A stretch of 32,904 bases of DNA, from NCBI GenBank assembly GCA_035345935.1, contig DAORDK010000031.1:1-32904 (forward strand), read 5' to 3'. Numbering within the stretch: position 1 is the stretch's first letter; each line of letters starts with the position of its first letter. The stretch comes from SSSZ01 sp035345935. Its GTDB lineage: Bacteria > Pseudomonadota > Gammaproteobacteria > Burkholderiales > Rhodocyclaceae. The position numbers were made by a program, and so were the translations under genes. The notes under the pieces are model-generated. The model did no database searches. It was given only the letters and a program-made list of their open reading frames with translations, and was not told the DNA's origin. This document shows positions 24,156-31,479 of the stretch, one piece after another.

Positions 24156-25262
24156 TCAGCCCCCGCCGCCGATCAGATATGCGGCCAGCAGTTCGTCCTC
24201 CAGCACCAGCCCATTTCCCGTCCGGGTGAGGATGCCCGCACGTTTCAATTTTTCGAGGGCGGTGCGCACCCGGGCGACGGTTGGATTCGCTCCGGGCACA
24301 GCCGCCAGCCGGGAACGCGTCTCGCGCCCCAGGGGCGGCAGCCCTTGAGCAACCGCAGTGAGAACGCCCCGTTCGAAAGCATCCAGCGTATTGAGCAAGG
24401 CCTGCCATCCCGCAACCTGGCGGGCATCGGCCATGAAACTGGCGAGCCCGGCGTCAGGATCGGTCTCGCCTTCGGCAGACATGGTCTTGACGATATCCCT
24501 CATGAGGGCTGGCTTGCAGCCGATACGGGTGAAGAGGCGGCGCAGATCTTCCAGCCGCGGCGCCCTTCCCTGGTGCACTTCGGCAAAGCGATCGGTAAGA
24601 CGCACCAGGAATTCATCCCCCAATACGGGAAAGGTGAGGAGCTGGGCAAACTGGTACATGGGGGTGCCGACGGCAGACAGGATGCGCGCCAGCCCCTCCT
24701 GGGACGACCCGGTCAATACCGCTTCGACCTGGTCCTGGCGCTTGTGGAGGACCGCCCGCAGGGTGGCAAGGAGATCGCCGCCCCGGGCCTGATCCGCCAG
24801 GGCCTGGGCTTCGTCGAGGAGCAGGAGGACGCGCCCTCCATGCTCCAGCCCAAGGCGGACGACGAGAGCATCGAAACGCAGGGCGGGATCGTCGGGAAGA
24901 CCGCGGCGCCGGGGTTCGTCCCCGAGATCGATGCTCGCCCCCAGGGCGCCGATCTTCTTGACCTGGGTCCTCGCCAGACGGCCTATGGTTCCCGGGGGAA
25001 CGGCAAGATCGTCGAGGGCTTCCTCCAGAGCATGATTGATCGCCTCCAGCGGTGCCGCCTTGTTCAGCCAGAGGTCGGCATAGACCGGAAGCAAGCCTTC
25101 GGTCCGGGCGATGGGAGCAAGATCGTGGTCGAGGAACCAGGTCTTGCCGACCCGACGCGGAGCAAAGAGGGCGAGCGGCCGCCCCGGCTGCGCGGCAAGC
25201 AGGGCAAGATAGCTGCGGGCCAGGTCCGGTCGATGGATATCGATGGTGTCGAAGCTGGACAT
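24156..25262 (-). CDS. AAA/STAND-like ATPase with C-terminal winged helix
   Basis: This 368-residue protein is a P-loop ATPase of the archaeal-ATPase/STAND type. Walker A reads APRRVGKT at 34-41 (Ala replaces the first Gly), Walker B is LLLLLDEAQ at 146-154, and LTGSS at 183-187 looks like sensor 1. A helical region follows, and the last 45 residues (VARVRTALEKLKRAGILTRTGNGLVLEDELLAAYL) form a winged-helix-like end. Such proteins act as switches in signalling or defence, but many have no known role. The ATG at 25262 has only AAGG very close to it. The small DUF7079-like gene follows directly, so a two-gene unit is likely. Function not shown. Confidence 0.78.
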   Translation of the reverse strand: MSSFDTIDIHRPDLARSYLALLAAQPGRPLALFAPRRVGKTWFLDHDLAPIARTEGLLPVYADLWLNKAAPLEAINHALEEALDDLAVPPGTIGRLARTQVKKIGALGASIDLGDEPRRRGLPDDPALRFDALVVRLGLEHGGRVLLLLDEAQALADQARGGDLLATLRAVLHKRQDQVEAVLTGSSQEGLARILSAVGTPMYQFAQLLTFPVLGDEFLVRLTDRFAEVHQGRAPRLEDLRRLFTRIGCKPALMRDIVKTMSAEGETDPDAGLASFMADARQVAGWQALLNTLDAFERGVLTAVAQGLPPLGRETRSRLAAVPGANPTVARVRTALEKLKRAGILTRTGNGLVLEDELLAAYLIGGGG

Positions 25263-25401
25263 GGCCTTATTGTGGCGCCCTGCGGAGAAATTCGCAATTG
25301 CTGTTTTATCGACAATCGACCGCAGGACCGCAAGCGAGCGGGCTCTCCTGGTGGAAGATAAACCCGTTTAGAATTCCTCTACCCATGAAAGGAGAATCAC
25401 T

Positions 25402-25995
25402 GTGATTTCAATGCTATCGGCCAAGCCCCGCCAGCGGACCCTGGCTCCCATCGTATTCGCCACCCTTGCCGTTTCGACGGGCGCTGCTCTGGCCGGCGGA
25501 TTCACCCTATCCAGTTCCGACATCAAGCCCGGCGGCCCGATCAAGCACGAACAGGTCTTCAACGGCTTCGGCTGCAGCGGCGGCAACGTCTCGCCGGCCC
25601 TGGCCTGGAAGAACGCTCCTGCGGGAACCCGAAGTTTCGCCCTCCTCGTCCATGATCCGGATGCCCCAACCGGAGGCGGCGGATTCTGGCATTGGCTGGT
25701 GGCCAATCTCCCCGCCGGGACCAGCGAACTCCCCGCCGGAGCAGGCAAAGGCGACGGTTCCGCCCTCCCCGCAGGAGCGGTACAGGTGAATACCGATTTC
25801 GGCGCCCCCGGTTGGGGTGGCCCGTGCCCGCCGGTGGGAGACAAGCCCCATCGCTATCATTTCACCGTCTATGCGCTCAAGGTCGATAAGCTCGACCTGC
25901 CTCCCGGGACTACCGCTGGGGTCGCGGGCTTCCTGATCAATGCCAACGCCCTCGGCAAAGCCACCCTCACGGGACGCTACGGGCGCAGCAAGTAA
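25402..25995 (+). CDS. Secreted YbhB/YbcL (PEBP) family protein
   Basis: This 197-residue protein has a Sec-type signal peptide (about 1-31, ending GAALA) and then a PEBP fold. Family motifs are HDPDAPTGG around 84-92, FWHWLVANLP at 95-104 and GPCPPVGDKPHRYHFTVYAL at 140-159. These bacterial relatives of the Raf kinase inhibitor protein bind small anionic ligands, but their role is unclear. I chose GTG 25402, since AGGAG lies eight bases upstream; ATG 25411 would place it too far from that site. The methyltransferase gene follows after six bases, so the two are probably cotranscribed. Confidence 0.9.
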   Translation: MISMLSAKPRQRTLAPIVFATLAVSTGAALAGGFTLSSSDIKPGGPIKHEQVFNGFGCSGGNVSPALAWKNAPAGTRSFALLVHDPDAPTGGGGFWHWLVANLPAGTSELPAGAGKGDGSALPAGAVQVNTDFGAPGWGGPCPPVGDKPHRYHFTVYALKVDKLDLPPGTTAGVAGFLINANALGKATLTGRYGRSK

Positions 25996-26001
25996 GCGGC
26001 C

Positions 26002-26817
26002 ATGGCCGAACTCGGTCCGGTCGCCCGTACCGCCTACTACTGCTGTCTGCTGCGAGCGGCAGATGCGGCACGACCGGATCCCCTGTGCGGCGACCGGCAC
26101 GCTGAGCGTTTCCTGGATGCGGCCATTCGGCGGGAATTGGCCCCCCTGCTTCGGTTCCGCGGGCCGAGCGAAAGCAACGTCGCCCGCCATCGACTGGTGG
26201 ACGATCTGCTCCGCCAGGCCATCGCGGCCTGCCCCGAGCGACGCGTCTTCGTCGTGGGAGCCGGGTTCGACACCCGGGCGTTTCGCTTGCCCGGGGGGCG
26301 CTGGTGGGAGTTCGACGATCCTGCGCTGTTCGCTCTCAAGGAAGCGCAACTTCCGGCGGCGACGGCCCCCAACCCGCTGATCCGGGTTGCCGTCGATTTC
26401 GAACGGGAATCCCTGGCCACCCACCTGGAACCCCTGGCCGGCGACGACGAAGCGCTGGTCGTCCTGGAAGGGGTCAGCATGTACCTGCCCGACGCCGCCC
26501 TGACCGCGTTCGCCGCCACGTTGCGCCGTGCCTTGCCCCGGGCGATCCTGGTTTGCGACTTGATGACCCCTGCCTTCGATCGCCGTTTTGGCCGCGGTAT
26601 CCGCCGCGAACTCGCGAGTCTTGGCGCCCGTTTCGCTCCCCGTAGCAGCCATCCCCGTACGGCCATCGAAGCCGCCGGCTATCGGGTCCGGCATTGTGCG
26701 TCCATCGTCGATCGAGCCCGGGAAGCGGGCCGCCTCCGAATTCCCCGCTGGCTCCTGGCCACCCTGCTGCGGGAGTTGCGCGACGGTTACGCCATATGGG
26801 TCTTCGGCCCCGACTGA
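26002..26817 (+). CDS. Leucine-carboxyl-methyltransferase-like SAM methyltransferase
   Basis: This 271-residue protein has the LCMT-family SAM site: VVGAGFDTRAFR at 84-95, EFDDP at 103-107 and EGVSMYLP at 156-163, preceded by a helical N-terminal region with SNVARHRLVDDLL. Bacterial members methylate carboxyl or hydroxyl groups of small molecules, in mostly unknown pathways. Its ATG is six bases after the PEBP stop, which suggests an operon, but no functional link is obvious. Length is normal for the family. It ends with a Trp-rich strand and a short tail. Substrate unknown. Confidence 0.88.
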   Translation: MAELGPVARTAYYCCLLRAADAARPDPLCGDRHAERFLDAAIRRELAPLLRFRGPSESNVARHRLVDDLLRQAIAACPERRVFVVGAGFDTRAFRLPGGRWWEFDDPALFALKEAQLPAATAPNPLIRVAVDFERESLATHLEPLAGDDEALVVLEGVSMYLPDAALTAFAATLRRALPRAILVCDLMTPAFDRRFGRGIRRELASLGARFAPRSSHPRTAIEAAGYRVRHCASIVDRAREAGRLRIPRWLLATLLRELRDGYAIWVFGPD

Positions 26818-26921
26818 TTGCGTCCGCCCACGGAGGTTTGCGGGAAATTCCATCGCCGACGCCCGCTTCGCCGGGGAGCGAGCGAGGGCGATGACGAGGC
26901 GGAAGGTCGCGAATTGCCACC

Positions 26922-26949
26922 TTGACCTCCCGGTCTCGGCGTCTATGCT
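26922..26949 (+). promoter_or_regulatory. Sigma70-like promoter for the 90-residue orphan gene
   Basis: TTGACC (26922-26927) and TATGCT (26944-26949) are 16 bases apart. This gives a leader of about 110 bases before ATG 27065. It is one of the better promoter matches in the window. Confidence 0.5.
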
Positions 26950-27064
26950 GGAAGTAGCCGGTCACCCACAATGCCCCCAAGACCGGAACAACAAAGACAA
27001 CGCTCAACCACCCCAGCGGTGGACCCGATGACAATCAATCTGGCCGATTGCCAAAGGAGATGCG

Positions 27065-27337
27065 ATGCTATCCCTACAAGACGTTCTCGATTATTGCGAC
27101 CTCGATGAAGGTGAAATCGCCGCAGTCGCCGAGCATGAGCACATCCCTCTCACCATCGCCGCCGAAGTCGGCGAGGCGCTCCTGGCGAGCCCGGAGGGAG
27201 TCGTCAAGCTCCACACGATGATCATCGAAAACATGGAGCATGCCCTGGAGCGGGGGCACACCGCTCACGCACAAGAACTGGTCTGTACCTACCGCCACCT
27301 GCAGCGTACCCATCCGTTGCCGAATGCCCGCGTCTGA
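27065..27337 (+). CDS. Small 90-residue acidic protein of unknown function
   Basis: A soluble, mostly helical protein with an acidic N-terminal half (LSLQDVLDYCDLDEGEIAAVAEHEHIP) and a central amphipathic helix (VVKLHTMIIENMEHALERG). It has two cysteines and many histidines, but I see no metal motif, signal peptide or membrane segment, and I do not recognise the family. AAAGGAG precedes the ATG at 27065 by six bases. It sits alone between a sigma70-like promoter and a strong intrinsic terminator, so it is a single-gene unit and probably real. It is next to, but convergent with, the nitrate-sensing genes. Confidence 0.8.
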   Translation: MLSLQDVLDYCDLDEGEIAAVAEHEHIPLTIAAEVGEALLASPEGVVKLHTMIIENMEHALERGHTAHAQELVCTYRHLQRTHPLPNARV

Positions 27338-27386
27338 TTTGCTCTTCCTCCTCTGAGGAACGGCCGGACCCCCTGCCCGGCCCATC

Positions 27387-27420
27387 CCCGACCCTCGACC
27401 CCGGGGGGTCGGGTTTTTTT
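27387..27420 (+). terminator. Rho-independent terminator of the 90-residue gene
   Basis: CCCGACCC (27387-27394) pairs with GGGTCGGG (27406-27413) and is followed by seven T. This is a textbook intrinsic terminator for plus-strand transcription. Confidence 0.9.
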
Positions 27421-27462
27421 AGGACGAAGCGTCTGCAGCGTCCCGCGCCATCACGTCTTGCC

Positions 27463-28119
27463 CTAGGCGTAACCGTGCTCGACGGCGTACAGGGCTGCCT
27501 GGACGCGGCTGGAGATGTGCAATTTCTTGAAGATGTTTTGAATATGGATCTTCACCGTGCTTTCGGCCAACTCCAGACTCCGGGCGATCTCTTTGTTGGT
27601 ATCGCCGCGGGCTAACTTGCCGAGTATCTCTTTTTCACGGGGTGAGAGCCGTTCGGGCTCAACCACCACCGCAACGGATTCGCTCTGGCCCTGGGCGCGG
27701 AAGCCCTGCACCAGTTTGGTGGTCATCTGGGGCGAAATCACCGATTCACCCCGGGCCACCCGGTGCAAGGCATCGACCAGGGCCTCGGTTTCGATGTTCT
27801 TGACGAGATAGCCCGAGGCGCCGTTCTTGAGGCAATCGAGGAGGTCCTCGGTGTCTTCCGAGACGGTGAGCATGAGGACGTGGGTTTCGGGAACCGACTC
27901 GCTGATGAAGCGCACGGCATCACGACCGGACACCCCCTTCATGTGCAGGTCGAGCAGGACGACGTCCGGACGCAGCGTCTGTGCCCGCTTGACGCCATCG
28001 AGGCCATCGGAGACATCGTCCACCACTTCGAACTCCGGGTGACGCTGGAGCAGCGACTTGATGCCGCGGCTGAACAGCACATGATCGTCCACGATGAGGA
28101 CGCGAATCTTGTTTTCCAT
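27463..28119 (-). CDS. narL: NarL-type nitrate/nitrite response regulator
   Basis: This 218-residue regulator has a receiver (about 4-120) with Asp11-Asp12 and phosphoacceptor Asp57 in VVLLDLHMKG, then a LuxR/FixJ-type helix-turn-helix (about 152-215) with LSPREKEILGKLARGDTNKEIA and STVKIHIQNI. The usual MPG after the phospho-Asp reads MKG here. I chose ATG 28119, two bases after the sensor kinase stop, with GGAGAG upstream; the longer frame has no ribosome site. Coupling to a NarX-like sensor beside narHJI supports the NarL call. In this family phospho-NarL activates nitrate reductase genes in the presence of nitrate. Confidence 0.93.
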   Translation of the reverse strand: MENKIRVLIVDDHVLFSRGIKSLLQRHPEFEVVDDVSDGLDGVKRAQTLRPDVVLLDLHMKGVSGRDAVRFISESVPETHVLMLTVSEDTEDLLDCLKNGASGYLVKNIETEALVDALHRVARGESVISPQMTTKLVQGFRAQGQSESVAVVVEPERLSPREKEILGKLARGDTNKEIARSLELAESTVKIHIQNIFKKLHISSRVQAALYAVEHGYA

Positions 28120-28121
28120 GG

Positions 28122-30095
28122 TCACACTCTCTCCTTCACTTTTTCCGCTCCAGACTGACGGCGTTCCAGGGTCAGAACCACGTGGGTTCCCTCCCCCGGT
28201 GCCGATCGGACGGTGCACTGACCGCCGACGCGCTGGGCTCTTTCCTGCATGATGCCTAGTCCGATATGGCGGCCGCTTTCGTCCCGTACGGCCGGGTCGA
28301 AACCGACTCCATCGTCGTCCACCGAGATCATCGTCCCCTTGGGGCCGCGCTCGACCCTCACCCGAACTCCGGTCGCCAAGGCGTGCTTGCGCACGTTCGA
28401 GAGCGATTCCTGCACGATGTGCATGACTTGCACCTGGTCGTCAGGGGGCAGCGGAATTCCAACCCCCACCGATTCGAAGGCGGTGGAAATTCCGGTCTGG
28501 GTCTGAAAACGGTCCAGGGTCGCGCGAATGGCCGAATCCAGGTCCGCTTGGCCCACCCGGGTGCGGCAGTGGACGAGCAATTCCCGGACATCCTCATAGC
28601 TCTCGTGGATGCCTTCCCGAATCTGCTCGACGGTCGCCTGCACTTCATCCTGGCGCCGGCGATCGAGGGACTGCTGAAGCAGTTGGACCTGGATGTTGAG
28701 AAAAGCGAGTCCCTGGGCGATGGAATCGTGGAGTTCCTGGGCCAGCAGGTTGCGTTCCTCGTAAGCCGCCAGCTCCCGCTCCCGGGAGCGCAGCCGCTGG
28801 TTTTCCACCGCTACGCCCAGGTGCTGACCGAGGGTTTCCAGTAAACAGATCTCGGGCCGGCCAAACTCCCTCGCCGAATCGAAATAGAGGTTGTAGATTC
28901 CCAGCATCCGCTTGTTGTGGCTGATGGTGAACGCCGTGGTGGTGGTCACCCCTTCGCGGATGCAGTTGGAGAGGGTAAGTTTTTCGGGCCGGGACTTGAG
29001 ATTTACGATCACCGATTCCCCGCTCGCGAGGGCATCGCCGCAGACGCACTGGTGGCGGGCCATGGCGAGTTCGCATTCGACGAATTCGGCCGACAGCCCC
29101 TCCTGGGCCACCAGGTACAGCTCGTCGTCGGGGCCCGAACAGAGGCGGACCGAAGCTGCCTTGGCGCGGGTGGCAATTCGCAGGCGCTGGACGAACCCCT
29201 CGCACAAGTCGTCGAGGGTCGCCGGTTCGCTGAGGAAGGCAGTCACCTCATAGAGCAGACCGAGTTCCAGATTACGGGATTCCAGACTGAGGGTCTTGGC
29301 CGAAACGCGGTCTTCCAGGGTCGAGTAGAGCTCCTGCAGATGATCGGCCATGCGATTGAACCCCTGGGTGACCACGCCGAATTCATCCCGGGTTTCCACG
29401 GGAAGACGTACTGAGAAATCGTCGGCTGCCATGCGCCGTATGCCCGTGTAAAGCCGGTCCAGCGGACGGATCACGAGAACGAAGAAAAAGCGGATCAGCG
29501 CCGCGGTGGCCAGGACCGCCAGCGCCACCAGCGCAATCTGAAAGACCCGCTGCAGGTTGGCGCCGAAGGTATAGAGCTGCTCCATGCGAACGACGACGGC
29601 GTTGATCTGGGCGACGAAATCGGGGACCCATGCCCGGTATTGCTCGGTCGCCATCCGGCGTCCATTGTCGTCGGTCGCGGCCAGGTAACGCTCGACCAGC
29701 GGGCGCCCCGTCGAAGTCCAGGCCGAGCGGACCGCGGAAAGGCCTGCTGCGACGTCCGCATCCCGGGGGGGGGCCATGGGACGTATCGGGTCCCCGGTTT
29801 CTAGCCCGTTCAAGACCGCCTCGAAACGCCCGACCTCCTCGCCCAAGGTCACGCCGGCGGTCGATTTCCCTTCCACCCCCTCCACCATCAACAGTCCGAT
29901 GCGATAGGAGCGCATCCGCTGGCTCCCGGCATCGTTGATCGCCGCGGCGCTGCCCTCGAGTTGCCAGGACACCAGGAGCGTGAGTCCGATTCCCACCACC
30001 GCAGCGAGGAAAAAGAGCACGAGCATCCCGGTAATGCGATTGGCGAGCCTACTCGGGCTTTCAAGGATGAAAGGGGGCTCGATATCCTCGCTCAT
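28122..30095 (-). CDS. narX: NarX-type nitrate/nitrite sensor histidine kinase
   Basis: This 657-residue membrane kinase has membrane helices at about 22-45 and 183-207, framing a periplasmic four-helix sensor. The nitrate-binding P box is kept: INDAGSQRMRSYRIG at 53-67, including Arg60 and Arg65. A HAMP domain (about 208-262) is followed by a GAF-like central module with clustered cysteines (Cys350, Cys352). The HisKA_3 kinase core has the phosphoacceptor His456 in QELHDSIAQGL, and the ATPase domain runs to the C-terminus with DDDGVGFD at 593-600. It precedes narL by two bases and follows narI by 119 bases with a terminator between. It should autophosphorylate in response to nitrate and pass the phosphate to NarL. 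Confidence 0.95.
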   Translation of the reverse strand: MSEDIEPPFILESPSRLANRITGMLVLFFLAAVVGIGLTLLVSWQLEGSAAAINDAGSQRMRSYRIGLLMVEGVEGKSTAGVTLGEEVGRFEAVLNGLETGDPIRPMAPPRDADVAAGLSAVRSAWTSTGRPLVERYLAATDDNGRRMATEQYRAWVPDFVAQINAVVVRMEQLYTFGANLQRVFQIALVALAVLATAALIRFFFVLVIRPLDRLYTGIRRMAADDFSVRLPVETRDEFGVVTQGFNRMADHLQELYSTLEDRVSAKTLSLESRNLELGLLYEVTAFLSEPATLDDLCEGFVQRLRIATRAKAASVRLCSGPDDELYLVAQEGLSAEFVECELAMARHQCVCGDALASGESVIVNLKSRPEKLTLSNCIREGVTTTTAFTISHNKRMLGIYNLYFDSAREFGRPEICLLETLGQHLGVAVENQRLRSRERELAAYEERNLLAQELHDSIAQGLAFLNIQVQLLQQSLDRRRQDEVQATVEQIREGIHESYEDVRELLVHCRTRVGQADLDSAIRATLDRFQTQTGISTAFESVGVGIPLPPDDQVQVMHIVQESLSNVRKHALATGVRVRVERGPKGTMISVDDDGVGFDPAVRDESGRHIGLGIMQERAQRVGGQCTVRSAPGEGTHVVLTLERRQSGAEKVKERV

Positions 30096-30131
30096 GGCTA
30101 CTTGGCAAATCCGGTTTCCCGGGAGTCAAGG

Positions 30132-30157
30132 AAAACCCCCCGCGCGGGGGCGGGGGG
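30132..30157 (-). terminator. Rho-independent terminator after narI
   Basis: On the minus strand CCCCCCGC (30150-30157) pairs with GCGGGGGG (30136-30143) around six bases, and four T follow (30132-30135). It lies 58 bases after the narI stop and should separate the nar operon from narX. Confidence 0.75.
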
Positions 30158-30214
30158 AAAGGGAGGTCCACCAGTGCCGAGGAGCACGGCGGGTACTACA
30201 AAGTCTTATTGTTC

Positions 30215-30907
30215 TCAGGCCCGACGCTTCATCCGCACCACCTGATAGGAACGCCCCAGATAATTGAAGGGCGCCGTCAGGGCATGAACGAGGCGAGTGA
30301 AAGGGAAGAGCAGGAAGACAGTCATGCCGAGGAACATATGGAACTTGAACACACCATCGACGCCGTCCAGCAGTTCAGGCCGCGGACTCAGGGTCAGGAT
30401 GCTCTGCACCCATTGGGAGAGCGCCAGCATCACTTCCGGATTGCCGTGATTGGCATGGCCGACGGACACCGGGATCGTCGACAGTCCGAACAGCAAAGTC
30501 ACCATCAGCCACGAAAGGATGAAGATGTCCGAGTAGCGGCTGCCCGCCCGCACCCGAGGATTGAACATGCGGCGCAGCCACAGGATGACGCCGCCGATCA
30601 GACACATGATGCCGAACACCGTTCCGGCGGAAATCGCCAGCCACTGGTGCTGCATATCCGATACGCCGAAGGCCAGCCAAAGGCCATGGGGAAGGACCAG
30701 ACCGGCGAAATGGCCGGCAAAGATGGCCAGGATACCGATGTGGAAGAAATTGCTCGCCAGCACCATGTTGGCGGTCGAGAGCAATTGAGTCGAGTCGGTC
30801 TTCCAGGTGTATTGCTCATGGTCGTAACGGATCCAGCAGCCGACCAGGAACACGGTCAAGGCGATGTACGGATACACCGCGAAGATGAGCTTGTTCAGGA
30901 ATTCCAT
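30215..30907 (-). CDS. narI: Respiratory nitrate reductase gamma subunit (cytochrome b)
   Basis: NarI anchors the NarGH enzyme to the inner membrane, oxidises quinol and passes electrons through two b hemes. This 230-residue protein has five hydrophobic segments. The heme-ligating histidines match the family spacing: His56 and His66 in FFHIGILAIFAGH, and His190 and His208 in FHMFLG and LVH. It follows narJ by 13 bases on the same strand. Downstream lies a strong terminator and then narX. Length is near the family's usual 225. All key residues are present. Confidence 0.97.
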   Translation of the reverse strand: MEFLNKLIFAVYPYIALTVFLVGCWIRYDHEQYTWKTDSTQLLSTANMVLASNFFHIGILAIFAGHFAGLVLPHGLWLAFGVSDMQHQWLAISAGTVFGIMCLIGGVILWLRRMFNPRVRAGSRYSDIFILSWLMVTLLFGLSTIPVSVGHANHGNPEVMLALSQWVQSILTLSPRPELLDGVDGVFKFHMFLGMTVFLLFPFTRLVHALTAPFNYLGRSYQVVRMKRRA

Positions 30908-30920
30908 GTTCGTTTTCTCC

Positions 30921-31469
30921 TCAGGCTGCCAGCTTCACCAGCGAGCCGTGGTTGTCGATGATGCGGACGAGGGCGGCATAGGGGCTCCCGACCTTTTCCA
31001 GATTTTCGGCGATGACCTTGAGCACCTTGCCGGCGTCGCCCAGGAATACCTTCGCCTCGTCTTCCCGCAACTGGGAGACGAACTCCAGGAGCAGCGGAAG
31101 GTAATCCGGCAGCTCGGTTTCCGGGTGGGTGAAGCCGTAGGTCTTGAGGTATTCGGTCAGGTCGATGAGGGCCGGACCGCGGGTCTTTTCCTCGCCGAAG
31201 ATGTGATGGGTCAGGTGCAGGCTATGCTCGGGCGTGAGATCGAAGGTCTGAACGTAGCGCGATTGCAGTTCGGTCGGATCGGCCGCCAGCGCATCGTCGA
31301 TGAAGCGTGCGATGGCCAGACGCTCGTCCGGCGAGAAGACCTGCTCGCGGTCGAATCCGAGGACCAGATCGCGGGCTCCCCCCGCCTCGCCGACCGCCTG
31401 GCGGAGTTCCGCCAGGAATTCGGGAGTGGGGTAATCGAGCAGCGCCGACAAGAGTTTGAACACTTGCAT
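30921..31469 (-). CDS. narJ: Nitrate reductase assembly chaperone NarJ
   Basis: NarJ is a cytoplasmic chaperone that binds NarG and helps molybdenum cofactor insertion and assembly with NarI. This 182-residue protein is all-helical, with YVQTFDLTPEHSLHLTHHIFGE at about 72-93 and the conserved ELPDYLPLLLEF near 118-129. It starts 10 bases after the narH stop with GAGGAG eight bases upstream of the ATG, and ends 13 bases before narI. Its length is a little short of the E. coli protein but covers the full domain. Confidence 0.96.
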   Translation of the reverse strand: MQVFKLLSALLDYPTPEFLAELRQAVGEAGGARDLVLGFDREQVFSPDERLAIARFIDDALAADPTELQSRYVQTFDLTPEHSLHLTHHIFGEEKTRGPALIDLTEYLKTYGFTHPETELPDYLPLLLEFVSQLREDEAKVFLGDAGKVLKVIAENLEKVGSPYAALVRIIDNHGSLVKLAA

Positions 31470-31479
31470 GATCGGCTCC

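Noticed and set aside
23793..25361. 522-residue plus-strand open frame opposite the ATPase pair
   Set aside because: No domain is visible, whereas the minus strand has Walker A and B motifs.
26474..27034. 186-residue minus-strand frame starting with a membrane-helix-like segment
   Set aside because: The first 26 residues look membrane-like, but the start is a TTG with no ribosome site. The rest becomes Arg/Gly-rich antisense of the methyltransferase.
30096..30131. TTGACT upstream of narX as a -35 box
   Set aside because: No acceptable -10 follows at 16-18 bases, so the narX promoter remains unassigned.
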